Shown: in pieces, positions 7,075 to 13,397 of the stretch
Position numbering within the stretch: position 1 is the stretch's first letter
Layout of the letters: the number at the start of each line of letters is the position of its first letter
NCBI GenBank assembly: GCA_029059965.1
Contig: JAIDUY010000234.1
Location: 1-13,397, forward strand
Length of the DNA: 13,397 nucleotides
DNA from: Muribaculaceae bacterium
GTDB taxonomy: Bacteria > Bacteroidota > Bacteroidia > Bacteroidales > Muribaculaceae
Direction of reading: 5' to 3'
The notes under the pieces: model-generated
Databases searched by the model: none
Told to the model about the DNA's origin: nothing
The model's input: only the letters and a program-made list of their open reading frames with translations
Program-made: the position numbers and the translations under genes

Positions 7075-8673
7075 ATGTTTGCCAACCAACCCAAAGGTCT
7101 GATACCTGCCGCCTTGAGCAATATGGGCGAGCGTTTCGGATACTACATCATGAACGCCGTTCTGGTGCTCTTCCTCTGTTCCAAGTTCGGTCTTGCCGAA
7201 GAACAGAGCACGATTATCTACTCCTGCTTCTATGCGGGCATCTATCTTCTGAGTCTCGTCGGCGGTGTCATCGCCGACAAAACCCGCAACTACAAGGGCA
7301 CCATCGCCTCGGGTCTCATCATCATGACCTTCGGTTACGCCGTGCTGGCAATTCCCATCCTCTCCACTTCCGACAATATCGGCTGGCTGCTCCCGATGAC
7401 CTGCGTGGCGCTGTTCCTCATCGCTTTCGGCAACGGCCTGTTCAAGGGTAACCTTCAGGCACTTGTCGGTCAGCTCTACGACAATCCCCGCTACTCGGCA
7501 AGCCGCGACTCGGGCTTCCAGATTTTCTATGTATTCATCAACATCGGCGGCCTCATCGCTCCCTTCGTGGCTCCCATGCTGCGCAGCTGGTGGCTGGGCG
7601 TACACAATCTGAGCTACAACGCACAGCTCCCCGAACTCTGCCACAAGTACCTGAGCGTCACCGGCAACATGAACCAGCAGGACGCCGACAACCTGATGGA
7701 CCTCATCAGCCAGACCGGCGGCAGCGTCACAGCCGGCGAGCACGAGGCCATCTCGGCATTCTGCACACAGTACCTCGAGGTGTTCAACACCGGTATCCAC
7801 TACTCCTTCATCGCTTCGGTGGCCGCCATGCTCATCTCGCTGGTAATCTTCCTGATGTCCAAGAAGATGCTCCCCACCCCCGCAAAGAAAGAAGCCGCTT
7901 CGAAATCCGTCAGGATTTCCGACGCCGAGCGCCGCGCCATGGCCGGCGAAATCCGCCAGCGCCTCTACGCTCTGCTCGCAGTGCTCGCCGTTGTAATTTT
8001 CTTCTGGTTCTCCTTCCACCAGAACGGTACCTCGCTGAGCCTCTTCGCCCGCGACTTCTGCGTCACCGACACCATCGCCCCCGAAATATGGCAGGCCGTG
8101 AACCCCTTCTTCGTGATTGTGCTCACCCCCGTCATCATGCTCCTCTTCAGTGCCCTCAGCAACCGCGGCATCGAAATCTCCACACCCCGCAAGATTGCCA
8201 TCGGTATGGGTCTGGCCGCCATAGCCTACCTCTTCCTCGCCATCTTCTCAAGCATTATGGACTACCCCTCGGCAAACCTCTTCAAGGAGCTGCCCGTCGG
8301 CGAGGCCGCTTCCCTCAAGGCCGGCCCCTGGGTGCTGATTGTGCTCTACTTCTTCCTCACCGTAGCCGAACTCTTCATCTCGCCTCTGGGCCTCTCCTTC
8401 GTGTCGAAGGTCGCTCCGAGCCACATGCAGGGTCTGTGCCAGGGCCTCTGGCTGGGCGCCACCGCCGTCGGCAACCTGCTGCTCCCCCTCGGCCCGCTGA
8501 TGTACAACAACTGGTCGCTGTGGATTTGCTGGGGCGTGTTCATGCTCGTCTGCGTCATCTCCATGGGCGTGATGTTCAGCATGGTGCGCTGGCTTGAGCG
8601 CGTCACCTCCGACAAGGTCGAAGCCGAAGTCGCCGCCGAGCCCATCAAGTCCGATGAGGAAGGCGTTATCTGA
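7075..8673 (+). CDS. Proton-dependent oligopeptide transporter (POT/PTR2 family, MFS)
   Basis: This 532-residue polytopic inner-membrane protein belongs to the major facilitator superfamily and should import di- or tripeptides with protons. Family signatures are GERFGYY (18-24), GGVIADKTRNYKGTI (63-77), GNGLFKGN (119-126, with the functional Lys124), FYVFINIGGLIAP (151-163), FHQNGTSLS (314-322) and AELFISPLGLS (431-441, with the conserved TM10 Glu432). A polar stretch of about 65 residues (about 176-241) is longer than the loops of minimal POT proteins. The family motif ExxER reads NMGER here, so the first Glu is Asn16. The C-terminus is acidic and cytoplasmic. The start is backed by an AT-rich region and a promoter 46 nt upstream. 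Peptide transport is well supported at family level; the exact substrate range and coupling are not. Confidence 0.93.
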   Translation: MFANQPKGLIPAALSNMGERFGYYIMNAVLVLFLCSKFGLAEEQSTIIYSCFYAGIYLLSLVGGVIADKTRNYKGTIASGLIIMTFGYAVLAIPILSTSDNIGWLLPMTCVALFLIAFGNGLFKGNLQALVGQLYDNPRYSASRDSGFQIFYVFINIGGLIAPFVAPMLRSWWLGVHNLSYNAQLPELCHKYLSVTGNMNQQDADNLMDLISQTGGSVTAGEHEAISAFCTQYLEVFNTGIHYSFIASVAAMLISLVIFLMSKKMLPTPAKKEAASKSVRISDAERRAMAGEIRQRLYALLAVLAVVIFFWFSFHQNGTSLSLFARDFCVTDTIAPEIWQAVNPFFVIVLTPVIMLLFSALSNRGIEISTPRKIAIGMGLAAIAYLFLAIFSSIMDYPSANLFKELPVGEAASLKAGPWVLIVLYFFLTVAELFISPLGLSFVSKVAPSHMQGLCQGLWLGATAVGNLLLPLGPLMYNNWSLWICWGVFMLVCVISMGVMFSMVRWLERVTSDKVEAEVAAEPIKSDEEGVI

Positions 8674-8695
8674 ACTATATAAATAAGGTATATCC

Positions 8696-8731
8696 TCCGC
8701 CCTGCCACGGACCCCTCCGCGGCAGGGCGGA
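8696..8731 (+). terminator. GC-rich hairpin between the transporter and TPR genes
   Basis: The arms TCCGCCCTGCC (8696-8706) and GGCAGGGCGGA (8721-8731) pair perfectly over 11 bp. Three more pairs (8708-8710 with 8717-8719) follow an A:C mismatch and close a 6-nt loop. The stem starts 22 nt past the transporter stop codon and is followed by AAATTTA rather than a long T-run. It ends 11 nt before the ATG of the TPR gene, so it may also affect that gene's expression. Terminator is the simplest reading. Confidence 0.5.
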
Positions 8732-8742
8732 AATTTAGACAT

Positions 8743-11616
8743 ATGCGCAAAGGATTCTCTCTCATTATGCTGGCTCTGGCCCTTGCTGCGCAGGGTCAGA
8801 TACTGTCGCCCACAACGGCGGGCGCGCTCGACCGCGCTGACGCCTATGCGGCACTTGCCGTATGGCCCGGTACGCTCGACGCCCTCGGCTCACTTGCCTT
8901 GCCCGCAGGACTTTCCGAAGCCCGGCAGGCCGCGTGGTTCGAAGCCGAAAGTCTGTTCGGCCTTGCCCGTTACGGCGAAGCCGCCGAGGCCTACGCCGCC
9001 TGGCTCGAACTCGACCCGACCTCGCCGGCACGCTCGCTGGCTCGCCTCCGCATGGCCGAATGTGCCCTTGCTCAGGCCGATTACAGCCTTGCGGCACAGT
9101 TGATTCGCGACATAGACCCCGAGGCGCTCGACGGCGCCGCGCAGGCCCGGCGCTCCTACGACTTCGGCATCTGCCTCCTCGCCGAGGGGCATACCGACCG
9201 TGCCGAGGCAGCCTTCGCCGCTGCCGCCGCTATGCCCGGTACGCTGCGTCCCGCCGCGAATTTCTATCTCGGAACCATAGCCTTCGCCAAGGGCGACTTC
9301 TCCACTGCCCGCCGCTACCTCGCCGCCTCCGACCCGCGCACCGAGCCGGGACGTCGGCGCGACATCTACATCTCGCAGATAGAACTCGCCGGAGGCAACA
9401 ACGACCTTGCCCTCGAATCCGCGCGCAGAGGCCTCTCGCTCAACGGCCTGTCCGATGCCGAAGCCGCCACCCTCGAAGCTGTGGCCGGCGAAGCGCTGTG
9501 GCGTCAGCGACGCTTCGGCGAGGCACTCACGCACCTGCGCAGGCATATGGACCTTGCGCCTGCGCCCGCCAATACGGTGCGCTATATGCTTGGTGTCGAC
9601 GCCTTTGAGAATAGAAAATATGACGAGGCCGTCGAACTCCTCACTCCGGCCGCCGAAAATGCCGCGGGCGTGCTCGGACAGAGCGCGTCGCTGATGCTCG
9701 GCCAGGCCCTTGTCGCCACCGGACGGCATGATGCGGCCGTGGCGGCTTTCGACAAAGCCATTAAGGCCTCGCCGTCCGACCCGGAGGTGCGCCGGCAGGC
9801 ATTCTATAATTATGCCGTTGCCAAGTCCAAGGGCGGCTCCTTGCCCTTCGGCTCGTCGGCCTCGACATTCGAGGCCTTCCTTGCCGACTATCCGACAGGC
9901 CCGTACAGCGACCGTGTGCGCGAGTACCTCGCCGAAGGCTATCTCGCCGACGAGGACTATATGCTTGCACTTGAGCGACTTGAGGCCATCGACAATCCGT
10001 CGAGGAAAGTCAGGGAGGCAACACGCCACCTGCTGTATCTTCTTGGATGTCAGGAACTGAACGCAGGGAATCCCGACGCGGCCACCCGCTACCTCGACCG
10101 CGCCGCAGACATGCCCGGCGATGCCGCTCTGACATCGGAAATCACTCTGTGGCAGGGACGTGTGCTTGCCGCCAAGGGCAACCATGCCGCCGCAGCCTCG
10201 CGCTTCAACACCTACCTCCGCTCGCAGGCCGCGACGAACCGTCCCGCTGCCAACTATGCCCTCGGCTATGCCGAGTTCGCCCGCCGTCGCTACGATGCCG
10301 CCGACGCCGCCTTCGCGGCTGCGGAAAGTTCCAATGCCTTCAGCGGCAAGGAGCTTGCCGACATCCTCAACCGCCGTGCCGACATCGCCTACTACAACTC
10401 CCGTTTCGGCGACGCTGCCGCCCTCTATGGCCGCGCTTTCGCCGCCGACCGCGCAAGCGGCGACTATGCCGCATTCCAGCGTGCCCGCATGTCAGGCTAT
10501 CAGCGCGATTACGCAGCCGACCTGCGCGCTCTCGATGAGTTCGAACGTGCTTTCCCGACCTCCTCGCTCATGCCCGACGTTCTTCTTGAGCGTGCCGCCG
10601 CGCAGGTGGCGCTCGGCCGCACAGCCGACGCTGTCGCCACCTACGACACCCTTACCGAGCGCTTCCCGCTGACATCCCAGGGCCGAAGGGGCTACATACA
10701 GAAAGCCATGGTGCTTCTCGAGAGCGGACAGCTCGATGCTGCCGCCGACGCCTACAAGGAAGTCGTGCGTCGCTTCCCCACTTCCGACGAGGCCGCCCAG
10801 GCCTCCTCGCTGCTGCGCGGAATCATGGCCGACAGGGGCAGGGGAGACGAGTATCTCGCATTCATGAATTCCGTCGAAGGAGCCCCTGCCGTCGACCGCC
10901 GTCAGGCCGCCACTCTTACCTACGGCTCTGCCGAAAGAGCCCTGCAGGCCGGTGACGCGGCGCCGATGGAGCGCTTCCTCGTCGACTATCCCGATGCTCC
11001 CGAGGCCGAAAGCGCACTCGCACTTCTCGCCGAGGCCGACTACGTCGCCGACCGCACGCCCGAAGCCCTCGCCCGATGGCAGGAGCTGGAGCCCAAGGCT
11101 TCCACGCCCGCGATGGCTCTGCGCGCCCGCATGGGCATACTCCGCGCCGCCCGAGACCTCGGCGACACCTCCCTCTCCGGGCAGGCCGCCGAGCGTGTGC
11201 TCGAATCGAGCGCCGCCACCAACGCCGCCATCAACGAGGCCACCTATTCCCGCGCCCTCTATCTGAGCGAGGACTCCCTCGGTATGTCCCGGGCCATAGA
11301 GCTGTGGCAGAGCGTGGCCGACGATACCGACGACCTCTACGGCGCAAAGAGTGCATATGCCGCCGCCGAGGCTCTCTACAATCTCGGCCGCATCGACGAG
11401 GCCGACGAGGCCGCTACGGCTCTTGCATCGAGCCGCAGCCCGCACAGATACTGGATAGCGAGGGCTTTCATCCTGCGCAGCGACATCCTTGCCTCGCAGG
11501 ACAAGAAGCTCGAGGCACGCGAATATCTCCGCGCCCTCCTTCAGAACTATCCCGGCAACGAAACTGATATCCGTGTAATGGCCGAACAGCGCCTCGAACA
11601 ACTCTCCGAGCAATGA
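8743..11616 (+). CDS. Large secreted tetratricopeptide-repeat protein
   Basis: This 957-residue Ala-rich protein begins with a Sec signal peptide (MRKGFSLIMLALALAAQG, about 1-18) and no lipobox Cys, so it is probably a soluble periplasmic protein. The rest is an array of paired helices of the TPR type: examples lie near 64-92, 277-300, 315-347, 546-575 and 613-685, each with alternating small and aromatic residues and a closing Pro (LELDPTSP, KASPSDP, RFPTSD). The C-terminal part (about 870-957), with YWIARAFILRSDILASQDKK, resembles TPR proteins linked to outer-membrane complexes. No enzyme domain is visible. TPR arrays normally scaffold protein partners. Its stop codon overlaps the start of the barrel gene downstream, which suggests the two products bind each other. 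No promoter was found directly upstream. The molecular function is unknown. Confidence 0.9.
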   Translation: MRKGFSLIMLALALAAQGQILSPTTAGALDRADAYAALAVWPGTLDALGSLALPAGLSEARQAAWFEAESLFGLARYGEAAEAYAAWLELDPTSPARSLARLRMAECALAQADYSLAAQLIRDIDPEALDGAAQARRSYDFGICLLAEGHTDRAEAAFAAAAAMPGTLRPAANFYLGTIAFAKGDFSTARRYLAASDPRTEPGRRRDIYISQIELAGGNNDLALESARRGLSLNGLSDAEAATLEAVAGEALWRQRRFGEALTHLRRHMDLAPAPANTVRYMLGVDAFENRKYDEAVELLTPAAENAAGVLGQSASLMLGQALVATGRHDAAVAAFDKAIKASPSDPEVRRQAFYNYAVAKSKGGSLPFGSSASTFEAFLADYPTGPYSDRVREYLAEGYLADEDYMLALERLEAIDNPSRKVREATRHLLYLLGCQELNAGNPDAATRYLDRAADMPGDAALTSEITLWQGRVLAAKGNHAAAASRFNTYLRSQAATNRPAANYALGYAEFARRRYDAADAAFAAAESSNAFSGKELADILNRRADIAYYNSRFGDAAALYGRAFAADRASGDYAAFQRARMSGYQRDYAADLRALDEFERAFPTSSLMPDVLLERAAAQVALGRTADAVATYDTLTERFPLTSQGRRGYIQKAMVLLESGQLDAAADAYKEVVRRFPTSDEAAQASSLLRGIMADRGRGDEYLAFMNSVEGAPAVDRRQAATLTYGSAERALQAGDAAPMERFLVDYPDAPEAESALALLAEADYVADRTPEALARWQELEPKASTPAMALRARMGILRAARDLGDTSLSGQAAERVLESSAATNAAINEATYSRALYLSEDSLGMSRAIELWQSVADDTDDLYGAKSAYAAAEALYNLGRIDEADEAATALASSRSPHRYWIARAFILRSDILASQDKKLEAREYLRALLQNYPGNETDIRVMAEQRLEQLSEQ

Positions 11617-13307
11617 AAACATCTGACACTCTGAAATATATCGCAGCATTCATCGCTGCCGCCGCAACGGCCTCGGCTTCGGGACAGACCCTGTCGACCG
11701 AAATCACCGTCGACCGTACCATCACCCCGGTCGAGACCTCGGCCGCCCCGCTTGGTACCGTGCGACCCTCCGTACTCCGCCCCTCTGCGCTTGGCACAAG
11801 CCTCTCTATCAGTGAGTTCGACGGAAGTGTGCTTTATCCCGCATCGGTGTTTGAAACAGCGCCGAGCCTCTCGGACGGACTTCCCGAGCCCTCGCCCTAC
11901 CGCGGCTATGCCACCCTCGGCTACTTTCCCGTGTACAACCTTGGTGCACAGCTTGGTTACCGACTGATAGACAACAGCCGCACGCTCCTCGGTGCATCGG
12001 CCGCCTTCGGCGGTCAGTCGTGGAACGCGCATGGCGCCGAGCGAAGCATGACCATGAGCGACAACGCCATAGGCGTGCAGGCGCATCTGCGTCAGCATTT
12101 CGGGGCGCACCGCCTCGAAGTCAAGGCGGACTACACCCACACGGCGCTCAAGTCGCCCTCGGTGCGCTTCGATGAGCAGACCCAGGCTTTCAACAGCTTC
12201 CGTGCCTCCGCGTCGTTCGGACGCGCGGCCGTGCGCTATTCCTATCGCATCGCGGCCGCTGTCGACCGCCTCGGCGCATCCAAGCCTGTCCTCGGCTACT
12301 CGAGTTCTTACGAGGCCTCGGCCAACACGCTTGTCAAAGGCTCGCTTTCCGGGGCATATTACAGCTCCGACGGCCGCATCGGCGGCGAACTCGCCGTCGA
12401 CGCCTCGCACATGCACCGCAGCGGTACCGAGGTCTACCCCCTGGCCGTGCTCGCCTATGCCGCTCCCAAGTATAGCGGTACGACCGTCGCGACGGTGACG
12501 CCCGCCTTCGTCTACCGCTCGCCCTCGCTTAGGCTGCGGCTCGGTTTGGCTCTGGACATCGTCGACGGCGCCGACTGTTCGAACCTGGCCGTAAGGCCCG
12601 CCGTGTCTGCCTCGTGGACTCCCACCGGGCGCTTCGCCGCATATGTGCGCGCCGACGGCGGCACCGACTTCAACAGCCTGCGGCGCCGCTTCGACTACAG
12701 CCCCTTTGTCAATCCATTCGCCGTCAGCGAATTGCGCCGCACACCCGTGCGCGCCGAACTCGGACTGCGCTATGGAGGCACCGGAGGCTTCCGCGCGGGC
12801 TTCTCGGCAGGATACACCGTCACCGACGGAGCTGCCATGCCTGTCGCCTCGACTGTGGTGTGCTTTCTGCCCGTCGACCTCAAGCTCTGGTGGACAAAGC
12901 TCTCGCTGGGCTATAAGTTCGACTGGATGAATCTCGACATCTCGGCCAATGCCCGCTTCAATCAGGGAGGTTTCGCCCATGCCGACCCCGACAGCCCCGA
13001 CCGCGCCCGCTTCGTGGCCGACATCGCCGCCAAAGCCCGCCTCATAGAACCGCTTGCCGTAGGCATAGGCTGGGAGCTGCGTGCCTCGCGCTCGTGCTAC
13101 ACCGCGGCAGCGCTCGGCGGCGACACCGATGCCCGCCTGAACCTGAGCAATGTCAGCGACCTGCATCTCGACGCCACCTACGCCTTCAGCGAGCGCCTCT
13201 CCGCCGGCCTCGAAGTGCGCAACATGCTGTGCCGTCGACCCGAAATCCTGCCCGGCCTCCCCATGCCCGGGCTGCATGGCCTCCTCTCGGCCACTATCCG
13301 CTTCTAA
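11613..13307 (+). CDS. Outer-membrane beta-barrel protein, TonB-dependent-receptor-like without a plug
   Basis: This 564-residue protein starts with a signal peptide (about 1-24, ending SASG before QT). It continues with many short alternating strands rich in Tyr, Gly, Ala and Arg separated by turns, and it ends in Phe (SATIRF), the usual outer-membrane insertion signal. Segments such as YATLGYFPVYNLGAQLGYRL and YKFDWMNLDISANARF are typical barrel strands. The end (AFSERLSAGLEVRNML, then RRPEILPGLPMPG) resembles the last strands of TonB-dependent receptors. The stretch after the signal (about 25-90) is far too short for a TonB plug, and no carboxypeptidase-like domain is seen. Its ATG overlaps the TGA of the TPR gene (ATGA at 11613-11616), so translation is probably coupled. 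A channel, or the barrel partner of the TPR protein, are possible roles; neither is proven. Confidence 0.85.
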   Translation: MKTSDTLKYIAAFIAAAATASASGQTLSTEITVDRTITPVETSAAPLGTVRPSVLRPSALGTSLSISEFDGSVLYPASVFETAPSLSDGLPEPSPYRGYATLGYFPVYNLGAQLGYRLIDNSRTLLGASAAFGGQSWNAHGAERSMTMSDNAIGVQAHLRQHFGAHRLEVKADYTHTALKSPSVRFDEQTQAFNSFRASASFGRAAVRYSYRIAAAVDRLGASKPVLGYSSSYEASANTLVKGSLSGAYYSSDGRIGGELAVDASHMHRSGTEVYPLAVLAYAAPKYSGTTVATVTPAFVYRSPSLRLRLGLALDIVDGADCSNLAVRPAVSASWTPTGRFAAYVRADGGTDFNSLRRRFDYSPFVNPFAVSELRRTPVRAELGLRYGGTGGFRAGFSAGYTVTDGAAMPVASTVVCFLPVDLKLWWTKLSLGYKFDWMNLDISANARFNQGGFAHADPDSPDRARFVADIAAKARLIEPLAVGIGWELRASRSCYTAAALGGDTDARLNLSNVSDLHLDATYAFSERLSAGLEVRNMLCRRPEILPGLPMPGLHGLLSATIRF

Positions 13308-13397
13308 GCGCTCCAAAAGTTAAGAGCCGGTTCCCCAATATTTGTTAATGCTGGGGTCGCATATCTCTGAGTGATTTTTGTCTTGTGATAAAGGAGC

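Noticed and set aside
6919..8019. Long open frame on the minus strand opposite the transporter gene
   Set aside because: It is the antisense shadow of a well-supported transporter; the frame is kept open by GC-rich codon bias. Similar shadows lie opposite the TPR and barrel genes (for example 8890-10185 and 11547-13316).
13333..13356. CCCCA/TGGGG repeat after the barrel gene, possible terminator
   Set aside because: A 5-bp stem with a 14-nt loop and a T-run 18 nt away is too weak to call. A partial promoter-like match nearby (TTTG at 13341, TATCTCTG at 13362) has 17-nt spacing and one mismatch.

Overview
The window looks like a chromosomal segment of a GC-rich member of the Bacteroidales, plausibly Muribaculaceae-like. 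The genus-level guess is inference. The main evidence is three minus-strand promoters that match the Bacteroidota primary-sigma consensus exactly (TTTG, 20 nt, TAnnTTTG), plus a one-mismatch copy on the plus strand. AT-rich sequence rather than Shine-Dalgarno sites precedes the start codons, and the gene complement fits: RbfA next to an FtsX-type permease, a POT transporter of Bacteroidota type, and a TPR protein coupled to a beta-barrel protein.

Left block, read leftward (6799 to 455). A GpR/YghZ-type aldo/keto reductase with its own promoter is followed after 53 nt by polA, and no promoter is visible between them. A second consensus promoter just past polA starts an apparent operon of rbfA, a LolC/LolE-like permease and a CX3CX2C radical SAM protein, with gaps of 24 and 19 nt. 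A perfect 14-bp hairpin lies 20 nt beyond the last stop codon.

Far left (about 1-330). A third consensus promoter points off the window. Between its predicted start (about 290) and a possible start codon at 6 lies about 285 nt with no convincing gene. It contains a 5' stem-loop, a C-rich G-poor tract, and a segment that can pair with either of two partners. This is the best candidate here for an undescribed regulatory RNA element.

Right block, read rightward (7075 to 13307). Divergent from the reductase is a POT/PTR2 proton-peptide transporter. After a GC-rich hairpin comes a 957-residue secreted TPR protein whose stop codon overlaps the start of a 564-residue outer-membrane beta-barrel protein (ATGA overlap). 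These last two probably work together in the envelope.

Most of the window is housekeeping. The points of note are the left-edge leader, a DNA polymerase I whose proofreading site has lost key catalytic residues, a transporter with a changed ExxER motif, and the TPR/barrel pair. No mobile element, CRISPR array, tRNA or rRNA was seen.
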